From Linanthus parryae (taxonomy: Eukaryota > Streptophyta > Magnoliopsida > Ericales > Polemoniaceae), in assembly GCA_023055425.1 (NCBI GenBank), contig JALGPY010000001.1:33779001-33843000 (forward strand): a DNA stretch of 64,000 bases, in the 5' to 3' direction. The position numbers and the translations under genes were made by a program. This document shows, in pieces, positions 22,778 to 33,419 of this stretch (positions are counted from its first letter, which is position 1; each line of letters opens with the position of its first letter). The notes under the pieces are model-generated. The model searched no databases. It was not told where the DNA came from and was given only the letters and a program-made list of their open reading frames with translations.

Positions 22778-23296
22778 AGGTAAAAGACACTTTTACATCC
22801 TCAAGTTTGACGTGAAGACACTCTCACCCCTTCCCGGAAATGACACTATCATCCCTTCAGTGTGCCAAATTTCAGCTTTGACGCTATTAGTCTAGAAGTG
22901 GAGGTTCACAGCTGCGGAACCAGAAAATCGAACCAATCGGGGCAAAATTAGGAAGTGATGGAAATTTTAATTTCAGTCGGAGTATTTTTTTTTAAAGGTC
23001 CTAGTGTAAAATAGCTATAATTAGAGAGATGCTAGTTGATTTTTCAAACAGTCAGGGGTGGCAATTGCCATCCAATTGCCACCCTTTGTACTCATGTACC
23101 TCCGCCCCTGGAGGTTCATCACTGATATATAGTAGTCTTTGGGACAAAATTTTGGCTTCTTGGAGTATGTAATTGACGCATTGTGTGGAAGTGTCCTGAA
23201 AATTGGCACAATAAGGGTGAAAGTTTCACTTCCCAAACCGGAAGGAGTGGACGTGTCTTTGTGTCAAACTTGAAGGGGTGAATGTGTCTTTTACCC
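22778..23296. mobile_element. Fold-back element related in ends to the Mutator-type MITE
   Basis: Ends read AGGTAAAAGACACTTTTACA and, at the other side, GAATGTGTCTTTTACCC. The inner blocks TCAAGTTTGAC and GTCAAACTTGA are inverted copies. It shares the G(G/T)TAAAAGACAC terminus with 21997-22305 but not the inner sequence. No clear 9-bp duplication is visible. The middle (22880-23140) is unpaired and contains a small GGTGGCAATTG inverted repeat, possibly a nested insertion. Confidence 0.7.
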
Positions 23297-24158
23297 GCAA
23301 TTATATGAACAAACTTATACTCAAGGAAGGCCGTGGAAAATGACTGAGTTCGGAAGGATGAATGATCATTTGTCCTTTTAGAATCCGATTATACGATTAA
23401 ACTTTTTGGTTGATCATCCATATGGAGAGCTATTATATGCGACCTTACAGAAACATGTCCAAGCTCAAGCTAAAAACTAGTTAACTAACATGAATTCACA
23501 CAAGTCCCTGTCGTAACCAACACAATTGTTAAATGTCTAACAAATCAAAATCTTCTATTTTACACAAGTCACCATCATAAGCCAAAGTTATGAAAGTCGA
23601 CAAGGAGGGTACCAAACGGGGCAGTTTATTAATTTCTCACAACCTAATTATGTTTTCAGTAGGGTTATTAATGTAATGCACAGTTGGGGCAGTTGTGACC
23701 ATTACACTATCAGAACTCAAGGCTTGGCAACTATACAAGTTAGGGCTACCCTACCCTGTACAAGCCTCTAGCACACAATGCATAACATTATGGCCTTTCT
23801 TTTATTTTCTTGGAACAACTCTGAGCCGACAGTCAGGGACCAGTCTTCTCGAAATGCATAGATAACTGGATTGAGTTCTCCTCTCTTACAAAGTAACTTC
23901 TTTTTCATACACAACAGCCAAATTTTGATCCTGTATCTCATGCTTACGGGGTTCAACTATCTACCAGCTGCACTCTTCATTTGCCCGTCTATGTCTTATT
24001 CATTAGCATTTACATTACCAAGTCTACTAAGTAAAAAGGAAAACTAGCATCGCCAGCTCGAGTGAACACAAAAGGCATATGCATCAGTCCGATTCACCCA
24101 TTTTTCATTTAACAATCTTTCAGAACAAGAAGGGAAAAGAGCTAAGTACAATACAACT
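23297..24158. other. Intergenic; 3' flank of the PADRE gene
   Basis: No gene or repeat was recognised. The right part (24000-24158) is expected to be the 3' UTR of the minus-strand gene at 24159. Confidence 0.4.
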
Positions 24159-24752
24159 TCACTTGAGAGATACCTGGCGAGACCTGAAACTTTCCATAAT
24201 TGTGCCAAGACCAGGCTGCCACGGATCTTCTTCGCCATGTTTTCTGTCCACAAAAAGATCAACTATCTTCTCAGCCACCTCTGCTCCATCTCTGCTTTCA
24301 TTAACCAACTTGGCCAGTTGCGCTCTAGGAAGCCTCATCTTAACTTGAAGTGGGCCTGAATTCAATTCGGGCCCACCAGACACCAGATTGGGAGGTCTGG
24401 TGATCGACAGATCAGAAACTGATCTTCTTGATAACAACATGCAGTCTAGCCTGTCTTTGGCGCTCATGGGAGGGCGAGCGCCGATGGACCGCGTCCTCCT
24501 GGTGACTTTTTCTTCTTCAGGGAACTTGGGAAGTTGAACTAGGAAGTATATCTTCTTGGAATCCAAATCTTGTTGGGGCTCTATGGGCTTAGCTCTAACC
24601 CCAAATCTCTTGACTGCCTCTGATTCCAACAGGACATGACCTGGGTAGTCCCTAACGACGTCCCAAGCTCGGACCGGAGTCTTTATCTTTAAGGTTTCGC
24701 CGGTGATTTTCATCACCCTCACCTTCTTTCTTCCTCCTATGGTGTTCCCCAT
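24159..24752 (-). CDS. PADRE (DUF4228) domain protein
   Basis: A 197-residue intronless protein starts MGNTIGG at 24752. The N-terminal glycine is a possible myristoylation site. Residues about 1-80 match the plant DUF4228/PADRE family: VKVMKITGETLK..TPV-like start, then VRDYPGHVLLESEAVK..G.RAKPIEP, then KKIYFLVQLPK. The middle has a basic, Ser/Arg-rich stretch (MLLSRRSVSDL) that looks disordered. The tail has an LPRAQLAKLV..SRD.AE block and ends PGLGTIMESFRSRQ, also seen in family members. PADRE proteins respond to pathogen and abiotic stress; their molecular role is not settled. The length is normal for the family and no lesions were seen. Confidence 0.88.
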   Translation of the reverse strand: MGNTIGGRKKVRVMKITGETLKIKTPVRAWDVVRDYPGHVLLESEAVKRFGVRAKPIEPQQDLDSKKIYFLVQLPKFPEEEKVTRRTRSIGARPPMSAKDRLDCMLLSRRSVSDLSITRPPNLVSGGPELNSGPLQVKMRLPRAQLAKLVNESRDGAEVAEKIVDLFVDRKHGEEDPWQPGLGTIMESFRSRQVSLK

Positions 24753-24899
24753 ACTTCTTCTTCTTCTTGCCTATGTGATGAAAAGATATATGCATAAAGC
24801 TTTTTGGGTGAGGAAAGGCATGTGGGTGTATAAAGTTATATTTTTTTTTTCCTTAAATTTGGATATGGATGTGATTCATATCATTGGTGGTGCTGTGTG

Positions 24900-27880
24900 A
24901 AGATGTTGAAACTTTTGGAGAACTTTGTCTAAAGAATTTTAGTGGGGTCCTTCCACTTTCAGCTGTTGTATTCTCACCCTAAAGTTTGACAAGTATTTGG
25001 ATTTAGTCCTTTTCTTCCCAAGTTGCGCACGATGAGAAATCAGTCGGAAGAAAGGAATGAACCCGTTTCTTTTTTTTTTTTTTAGTTTGACAAGTATATG
25101 AACCCGTTTCTTGGAGAAGTTTATTGATAGTTAGTGACGCGGTACTCCTTAAAGTATCAGAGACACACATTTGTGTAGAACCGCACGCATCCAAATATGC
25201 AACTCTAATGTCGTTCGGAGAACCACGAACCACGCCACTATTTGCTGGAGCACCATAGACCTACTCCATCTCTCGTCAGTCTCACTAACAAATCCATTGA
25301 GAATTTTGGGTAATGTGATTTTTTAATAGTATATTAATATGACTTTTAGGGCTATCAACAGCGAAAAAATGTATCGGAGGAGTTTCGCGAGCTGCAACTT
25401 ATCTGACAACTGACAAGAAAAAAGTCCCCTCAGCTTTTTTTGGTTTAAAAGAACAAAATCCAACCTTACCCAAACAAGGCCATTGTTCCCACCTCTTTCT
25501 CAATATTAGAAAGAGTATAACAATTAACAGAAGTTCTTAGAGCAACTGAGCAACTGCCGTGACTTCCCTTCTTCAGAGCTTTTATCTTCACTATTTTCTC
25601 TAATGCCCTTGTCCCGAGTTCACCTGGAAGGCATCAACGGTGCACATTGGCTATGTTTGGATACTCGATTATTCGTTTAATTTATTATTATGATTTTCGA
25701 AATGAGGGACTGTAAAGATGTTCTTCTCTCTATTCATCAAAGCCACCCATATATAAAAATACTACATTATAAATTAAACCAATAATCGGATATTTAAACA
25801 GAGACATTAATTTGGAGGGTGGAGTTAAAAGATGCAAGTTAAAGGTCTAAAGTGAATATGAAGGAGAACTCGGAGGGCGGAAAGTGTAATAATGTGCAAA
25901 GTAAAAGAATAGTGACATGATCAAGTGGGGTTGAGTTCACTTAACTACAAATGTGTGGTTAAGCCAACCTCTCCTTAACACTTTTATTATATTCACACAC
26001 TAAGAAAATTAGCGGGTGTCTTTCATTATTCCTCCGCCATTAACGGAAAAAGTTGGAGCTCTGTGGGACTGCTTTTTGTCTTCAGAAGATTTAGATAACG
26101 ATAAGCTGACAAAAAATCTGGTTTTGCTGCCATCAGTTTTGTAACAGAAAGTTTGAAAAATGATTCCACATAAAAACACAAAAACATGGGCCACAAGATA
26201 TGGAGTGTGTAACATTTAGATCATCCACCAATATAGAAGATTATCAAAATTTCATATTCTATTGGTCTGGGGTTCAGTGAAGAACTCAACTGCCAAGTTA
26301 AAATATATTGCACCATGAATCCATATCGCTGTGTCTGAGCGATTCTAATAACTAGTGCAGCTCCGGTGACAGAGAAAATCAGTATAATTAATCAAAACAT
26401 GTTTAGTTTGCTGTTTTTCTTAATAAACATCAGTCAGAAACAAACACTCGATTTTGGTGTTTCTCATGGCTGGTTTTTCTGGTTTTAAACAAGTACTAAG
26501 GCTCTATATAGAAATCAATACTTTTACATATGCAGAGAAATAGAGGTAAGAGTCAGTGCGGACCCTTGTTCCTGAACCCTAAAGAATTGCATAAGATTTT
26601 GGGGTATATGCCATAGAGTTCACTACAAGATGTTTTTGTTTGCTTGTGTGAGTGTGTCCTTGGCTTATATACTTGATGGCGGAGCCAGAATTAACCAAAG
26701 AAAAATTCAATGTAAGGGCACTAGTGCAAGGGTTTTGAATAAGCCGGGGCGCTCGTGCAATTACTTAAAAGGAACCACTACCACAATATTCAAAATAAGG
26801 AGCATCGAAAAACTCAGGGGAGACAAGTGTCACCGCTTGCCCTTGAGTGGCTCCACCCCTAAATATACTATAGAAGTGTGTAAGTGGGATCTATTTATGT
26901 GATCACTCAAGGAAAACTAGCATTTCTAAGATCAAATCTACAGGATATATGAACCTGATAGTCATCCCCTTTGGAGTAAGTTAATTTTCAACATACAGTA
27001 CTCTGGCTACGCGCCTGTACCAACAAGTTTGTTGAAAGCATATTGGTGGTCACTCATGGCCTTGGACCCAGACAATGTCAAAAGAGATGAGTTATGTAGA
27101 CGGTGGATCATTAGGTGTTTATTCAGCTGGTTACTAATAAGACTACACCAAATAGCTTCTCCCGCTGTGAAATTTCAAGCACTGCGTGAATTATTCGTCT
27201 GTATGATGTAGGCCTAAGCATATTTAGACAGACTGAGGACCAATGAGGTGTCCTTAATATTTCAGATACAGAATATTACTCATAGGCCATGTCCGGGTAA
27301 GGTATAAGAAAAGGGGGATAAGGATTTGGTATACATGTGGGTTCAAATCCGGAGTTTGGTTGGGGATATTAGAGAGGTATGTCAAATCCTCCCATAATAT
27401 CCCTCACCTCCAATTATAACTAAAACTTTATGCCACCCCTAGATGGTATAAGCAAGGATATGAACTTGGGGATATGGGTCGGTAGTGAGATGACTCAGCT
27501 GCCTTTATACAATAAGGAAAAGGACAATTGAAATATAAATGTATTGTTTTATCTTTGTTATACACTCCATATAAACAAGTATCGCATCATGTCTCATATC
27601 CTTGTCATAATCGAACACATGAATACAACACTTCATATCCTACCTTACCACTCTTCAAGCAAGGCTCACCTCATATCCCAGTATATGTCATATCCCGTCA
27701 TTTCTTATCCACAACCCCCACTGAGTCCTTATTAGTTATTATTGTGTAAATGGTTCCGTGGTTTGTTGCTGCTTGTGGTCGCATTAACGTTTGGGTGTTA
27801 CTCTATCAAACTACAGATCCATTATCTGTTGCTAATATGCATTGATGCAACCACAAGACACAATTCCATAACCACATTGA
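24900..27880. other. About 3 kb intergenic region without recognised genes
   Basis: This covers the upstream flank of the PADRE gene and AT-rich sequence to 27.9 kb. Short open frames (for example 25003-25233, 26009-26215 and 26630-26902) lack motifs or conservation cues. Several GGATATG/CATATCC repeats between 27290 and 27700 hint at a fold-back, but I could not delimit one. Confidence 0.4.
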
Positions 27881-27938
27881 CAAACATTAGCACGACTCCA
27901 TAATAATTGGATAAAAGAGAGAAATACTGAAAGGACTA

Positions 27939-28330
27939 ACCAGCAGTCTTGCGCGGGTATGCCAACAAGTAGCAACATTCACCATGAGTATAAATGCATC
28001 GAGCTTCCTTGTTGATTTCCTGTGCCTCAAACCCAGCAGCATCCTCCCTGTTATGAAGTTTCTGGACATGGAAATAACTGAAATCAAAGAACATTAAACT
28101 ACATTAGTGTCCATCTCACTGCAACTTCTGATTTAACAAATTCAAGGGCGTGTAACAACGTTGGAGAAACAGTTTTGGAAAGATACAGACTGGCACCTTG
28201 AAATCCTGCAATCAGCCCCAAGCTCCAGCACTATATCAGCATCTGATTCTGGTTTAGCTGGACGGTTATACTCTACACAAGCCTTCACTAAATTATTGTG
28301 TTTGAAATATGTACACTCTGCAAGGTTAAT
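27939..28330 (-). pseudogene. Two candidate exons of an unidentified gene
   Basis: On the minus strand an AG acceptor near 28320 is followed by an open frame beginning CTYFKHNNLVKACVEYNRPA, then KPESDADIVLELGADC. A second AG acceptor near 28067 is followed by KLHNREDAAGFEAQ and later CIYTHGECCYLLAYP, ending near a GT at 27943. The residue composition looks like real coding sequence, and the splice sites are plausible. I do not recognise the protein, and I found no further exons nearby. It may be another captured or decayed gene fragment. Confidence 0.4.
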
Positions 28331-28399
28331 AGCTCTTCAACATCTTTCTTATCTTGATACTAATATGCGGGTAGCTTCAAAGATTTTGGGTTTTCGGTG

Positions 28400-29066
28400 A
28401 CTCATAAGGTTTTTTCTACACTTCTTTTCCAGTGTGTGACGGTAAAATATGATTATATTTACAAAATATGCAGGAAAAATAAACCAAATTCGTAACACTT
28501 GAATTGTGGCGGGAGATTTTAATTTTTTTTACTGTAAAGGAGACAGAGCGTATACATCGTGGGAAGTTACTGATCACAGTTATCAGCTATCACAATACAA
28601 TGGTGGAATTCATCATAACACTTCATGGCAATTTGTTGTCTAAGTGATGAAATCATGACAGAATAACAGAATCCTGGTTTTACCTAAAGTACTTTGCAGA
28701 CATCAAATGAGAAATTGATAAGAATGCTATGCATGGTGCTATAGAGAAGGAAATGCATTTCAGATCAAACTGATTTTGGAGAATTCAATATATCTCTGAA
28801 CACAAACAGAAATGGGCAAAGACCAAACAGAATTGGAATTATTATTATTATTAACTCATATTCATCCAAAAATCAGCCATGAAAGATTCTACAAGACTAG
28901 AACTATAACAAACTGCCCAAGGACTTTTATTTTACCAACAACTATGAACAATCTTGGATATGTATTCAGATTATTCAGTACAACAGAATCAACTCAGATA
29001 ACATCTCAATTCAGCTTCAGCAGAAGAGATTATACCTAGTTATGAATCAAAGGGATCCAATTACAG
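28400..29066 (-). other. 3' flank of the trihelix-like gene
   Basis: No separate gene is seen. The segment 28800-29066 likely includes the 3' UTR of the minus-strand gene. The plus-strand frame at 28812-29039 has no recognisable features. Confidence 0.4.
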
Positions 29067-30164
29067 TTACATGAACTCCGACGGAGAGTTAGCGTCTGGC
29101 TTCCCAGTGCCGCCCAAGTCCACCGGATGCTGCAAATTCTGCAAAACCTGAGGCGCCAAAGCCCCCAATCCACCACCCAAACCATCATGAGCTGATCCAT
29201 AGAATTGACAGACAAGCCTAGCCATGACCCCAAGAATCTGCATTTGGTTCTGGCAAGCGTCGGCGTGCATTTGCATCATTTGCTTCTCGTGTTCGACTTG
29301 CAATCCAACCATCCTCTCCCTCCATTCCATCTCCTCCTCTTCCCATTTCTCCTCCAACTTCAACCTCCTCTTTCGCTCATCGTCGAGTTCTCTTTCTAAC
29401 CGCGAAATCTTTGCGAAATTGCTCTTAGCCCACCTCATCTCCATCTCATCCAACTCCAATTCCCTCATCTCCATGGACTCATCCCTCTCATTTCTCTTCC
29501 TCTCCTTCTGAATCTCCTTCTCTATATTCATCTCTTCTCTTTCAAACAAAGCCTCCTCTTTGTTCCACTCTATTTCCCTCCTCTTACCCTCTCTTCTCAT
29601 CACTAGATCTCTCAGATCAAGCACTTTGGACCAATTCCCTCCATTACCCTTCTTCAATCTCTTCCCCTTAACAAAACCCAGATCTCCAATTTCACTCCCA
29701 CCATCACTACCCACCAAATCATCATCCTCTTCTTCGCTGTCGATCTCAAACCCAAGTCCCAAATCGTCAAAATAAGACGAACCCAGTACGTCTCCTTCAT
29801 CGAATCGCTTACCCTTTGCTTCCAATTCGACGTCGCCGAAGACTTGCTTGTATTTGAGGAAATTCTCCCAGTGGTCGACGCCGTCGTCCCAATTGAATTC
29901 GCCGTCGGAGAGGCGGATCTTCTGCTTGACGCCGAGGTACTGGTGGCGCATGTTCTGGACCTTGATGGAGACGTCACGCCAAGACCACTTGAAGGGGAAG
30001 TTGATGGGGTCTTGGAGGTGGTGGACGGAGTTGACGTGATCGGCGATGGGTTTGAATTTCTTCTCGCGGGTCTTGAGCTTGGAGAGTGTGCCGGAGTTGG
30101 AGAGGTCAGAGTATTTGGTTAGTAGGGTCTGCTCTTCCAGCTCCGACCACTTTTTGCGCTTCAT
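29067..30164 (-). CDS. Trihelix/Myb-SANT-like putative transcription factor with C-terminal coiled coil
   Basis: A 365-residue intronless protein starts MKRKKWSELEEQTLLTKY at 30164. Residues 1-110 form a trihelix-like domain: W in the first helix (KKWSELEEQTLL), W in the second (KWSWRDVSIKVQNMRHQYLG), and WDDGVDHWENFLKYK in place of the third. Residues about 130-165 are acidic (EEEDDDL). Residues about 185-300 are extremely rich in Glu, Arg, Met and Lys (MELREL..DEMEMRWAK, LERELDDERKRRLKLEEKWEEEEM), predicting a long coiled coil for dimerisation. The tail is Gly/Leu-rich. This layout fits the plant GT/trihelix class; nuclear DNA binding is inferred. A fold-back MITE lies 116 bp upstream of the ATG. 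Confidence 0.85.
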   Translation of the reverse strand: MKRKKWSELEEQTLLTKYSDLSNSGTLSKLKTREKKFKPIADHVNSVHHLQDPINFPFKWSWRDVSIKVQNMRHQYLGVKQKIRLSDGEFNWDDGVDHWENFLKYKQVFGDVELEAKGKRFDEGDVLGSSYFDDLGLGFEIDSEEEDDDLVGSDGGSEIGDLGFVKGKRLKKGNGGNWSKVLDLRDLVMRREGKRREIEWNKEEALFEREEMNIEKEIQKERKRNERDESMEMRELELDEMEMRWAKSNFAKISRLERELDDERKRRLKLEEKWEEEEMEWRERMVGLQVEHEKQMMQMHADACQNQMQILGVMARLVCQFYGSAHDGLGGGLGALAPQVLQNLQHPVDLGGTGKPDANSPSEFM

Positions 30165-30279
30165 CGCCGGTGAGTGGATTGCGGAGGGAGGTGTCGGAAG
30201 ACGGCAAGAGTCCGTGATTTGGGGGGGTGGAAATGGACCCGGATAGTGTGATTTGGGTTCGAGGAAACTGGACCTGGCC

Positions 30280-30457
30280 GATCATATTCAATACCACCAG
30301 GTATGGGTGACGTGGTATCACGGAATACTTTAATTGGTCGATTATATTAATTATATCATGTTCATTGTATTAATGTATGAAAATAATCACTTAATCAACC
30401 AATTAGAGTTTTCCGTGATTCCACGTCACCCATACCGTACTGAATATTTTCTCGATC
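30280..30457. mobile_element. Fold-back MITE in the trihelix-like gene promoter (178 bp)
   Basis: Left and right arms of about 60 bp are inverted copies: GATCATATTCA, TATGGGTGACGTGG, CACGGAA and AATTGGT on the left, with ACCAATT, TTCCGTG, CCACGTCACCCATA and TGAATATTTTCTCGATC on the right. The centre is AT-rich. The terminal target duplication is not clear, so the superfamily is open. GACGTGG/CCACGTC is an ABRE/G-box-like core on both arms and could bind bZIP factors. Confidence 0.75.
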
Positions 30458-30735
30458 ATGTGGGGGTAAAAATTGGCTGATTTTTCCCTGGGTAAAAGTT
30501 TCTAGCCAACAATCCCATTTGACTATGGGGAGGGATTGACTCTTTCTTTTTCTTTTTTTTTTTAAAGAAGCATTGTCATCCATGGGTGGAATTGCCCCCG
30601 ATTTTAAGAAGTTGTGCTAAATGGCGAATTCCATAGACTCGTCACATACTTCATCAATGAAAATCGAGTGGAAATAACACATCATCCGTGTTGTTGTTAT
30701 GAGTTTGTTCATCATCCACACCCTCTTCAATATCA

Positions 30736-30766
30736 CTAGGTAATAGGGTCGCGCGCGTTGTGCGCG
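30736..30766 (-). other. Helitron-like 3' terminus: hairpin plus CTAG
   Basis: On the plus strand the order is CTAGG, TAATAGGGT, then CGCGC (30752-30756), loop GTTGT, then GCGCG (30762-30766). In minus orientation the stem-loop precedes a CTAG end that abuts a host T (complement of A at 30735). Confidence 0.65.
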
Positions 30767-31209
30767 GTTGGCCTTCGTTAAGGTATCGATATGATGGCCG
30801 ACCTTTAGTAGAGACAATCAACACAAACAATAAACGGCAGGTTTATTCTGTTTCTTATAGTAGAGTTGTGCTGTTCAGCACTCCTTTTATACAACCACGA
30901 ATATCAGTAGATTGAGCCAATGTTTTATAAGAGCGTACAACTCAAGCAAGGGAAGAGATAACATGTCATAACCTAGAACAACTACAGGCTGATTCACACA
31001 CCATTAGAGTACCAAAGATTCCACCGTATTCATGAAAAAAGAAAGTGCTGAAATTAAAAGAGACGCATGTTTCGAAGCAAACAAAAAGTGATATTCAGCA
31101 ACTCAGCTCCTGGAAAAGAAAATAAACAATTCAACAGAACATATATAGCAAACTGTCAAATTGTTTTGCCCCCTGATATTTTCCAGCCGCGCATTCCTAC
31201 AGCAGCGTG

Positions 31210-33418
31210 TCATGATCTCCTCACAACTATAGGTACATCAATCGCATCACGAAACGCAGACACTGAAAAACAAGTGCATTAGATGCAAGGAGAAATGACA
31301 GGTAAGGAAAGAAATCAAGAGTCAAACTAATTTGTAAGGTGAACACACTTGGGTAGTATCCTGGAAGGCGGATTAAGAATTCACAATGAGAATAATCTTC
31401 TGCCATCTGTATGAATATTAAGCAGCAAAAAGGTGATGAAATTTAGTGCTTACAGTTCCCCAAAATAAAATAACAAAATCAACAAGAACTTAGATTTTAG
31501 AGATAGAACGTTGGGCAGTTAATCATGGGGAATAACTGGGTGTAGAGCAACAACTATCAAAATTGTTAAGTATGTAAGCAAGAGGGATAGAGAAAGAACT
31601 GCATATGCCTTTAACATGCACAGGGACTAATCGTGTCAACATGAACTAAATCACCTTCATGTTTATCTTGTACTATCTTTCACAGTTTATACACTGTTCT
31701 TTATGAATATATTGCACAAGTTAATAGTCAAAACTATCGACCAATGAAGACCATCTGCCATGACATACTCTGCATATATGAAATCCCGGCTACATAAAAA
31801 TAGAATAATAAATTACAAATGGTAAGTAAAACAAATAACTGATATTTATTTGTTATAACAACACTGGTCAATAAGAATACATTATGAAATTCTCAATTTT
31901 CAAGTTTCCAAATTGGGACAAATTTCTAGGAACTATGAGTCCAGGATACCTCACCGCTCAGTGAGTTTCAGATCAGTTGAAATCGTCTTAGCAAATGAAA
32001 TGTCGTTAGAGATTGAGTTTCTTAGGGTACAATCAATAAAAGGTAATCACGGAGGGAAAAAAGCATGCTTTTAAATCAACACTTGCCTATCAAAACTAAA
32101 GATTCACATACACGTGATAAGCCGTCCATATTTCTTGGACACTATACATGTTAGGACAAGCAAGTTGATACACCAAGTAGAAGATAAGAAAATATCATGT
32201 TCCACTCGAAAGACATGTAATGAAGTGGCTGGCGTCAGATTTTAAGTTTTTCATTCGTAAGGTAACAAGTGAAGTGGAACTTGCTTTATAGACTTTGACT
32301 AAGAAATTTCCCTCAACGAAAATAGTCACGCCTTCAACTTTTCTCATGTTCATGCAACCCTACAATTAAAACGAACTTAACAGATTAATTTTAGACTAAT
32401 TCACAACTGACTAAACAGCTTATCAAGACCCATGGTACCAGACCCCACATGTTAGTCAAATAGAAGACATGAAACGAATAACATGAAAAAAAATAACATA
32501 TAGCAGTGCACGTAACAACTAAGGACAAAGAGATGCATAATGTGGAGTAGTATCAGAGTTCACACGATTTACCTGAAATTTGTAAGACAAACCGACCGAA
32601 TACCTGCACCAGCTGCAGCACGACATGCGACTGATACATCATCTGACACCTATTTGATGACAGTGTTAAAGTCAAACAGAGGATAATTTCTACAAGAGCA
32701 TATGCATGATGTTTATGCTATGAAATATGAGATGTACGTATACATCCAAGAGTAAAAGAATTAATAACATACAACTAAATCGGCCTTGATAGAATTCAGC
32801 CATTCAACTTCTGTCTTCAAAATAGATTGGCGAGGCACAACTGCAGTCTCCGAATACTGTAGCAGACAAATTTGTTAAAAAAAAAAATAAGATTCGTAAC
32901 AACAAAGCAAGAATCCAAACAAAACCTTAATGTATACCTTAAGTTTTGCAAATTAGTTTAACTTTTATCCTTTTGATAATAGTCGTACCTTTTCTAAAGA
33001 CGCAAGGCCGTTAACTGTCAACGCATCTGCTTGAACTGCTCCACAATCTAGAACCAACTATTTTCAAAAAAAAGAAATATAACAACAGACTATCAATCTC
33101 AGATGATGGATGACTAAAATCGGCATAATGTATCACATCGGATAAGGAGACAAAAAAAGGATCACAACAAACTAAGAATCCCGCTCTATCCTCAATAGTA
33201 TGTAATAGACCTACTAACCTTAAATATGAGGAACAATAAAACGACACAACTATCATCAGAACAAAATCCATTTTTTGGCAGCAAATCATATGTGAACGAA
33301 TGCAACAGACCTTGCGGAGGAAAAATTGGGGTGACTGTATTTCTGTTGTGAAGACAAAATCAGGTGCACCCGTGACTAATTGAACATCATGCCCAGCAAG
33401 AATAAGATTTCGAACAGC
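31210..33418 (-). pseudogene. L-arabinokinase (ARA1-like) gene fragment with introns
   Basis: Seven exons of the N-terminal glycosyltransferase-like part of plant L-arabinokinase are in order. They lie at 33311-33418 (NLILAGHDVQLVTGAPDFVF), 32989-33057 (LDCGAVQADALTV), 32773-32856 (TEVEWLNSIKADLV), 32573-32649 (VACRAAAGAGIRSVC), about 31735-31789 (DFIYAEYVMA), 31349-31406 (AEDYSHCEFLIRLPGY) and 31210-31262 (FRDAIDVPIVVRR). All boundaries but one keep GT/AG and the phases join correctly. The first exon (GHGFGHATR region) and the whole GHMP kinase domain are missing. A TGA at 31210-31212 ends the frame, and a conserved Trp is Arg in exon 5/6. It is a non-functional copy taken at DNA level, not a retrocopy. 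Confidence 0.88.
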
Positions 33419-33419
33419 C

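Noticed and set aside
27029..27749. Short plus-strand frames
   Set aside because: They overlap each other in different frames and coincide with CATATCC-type repeats.
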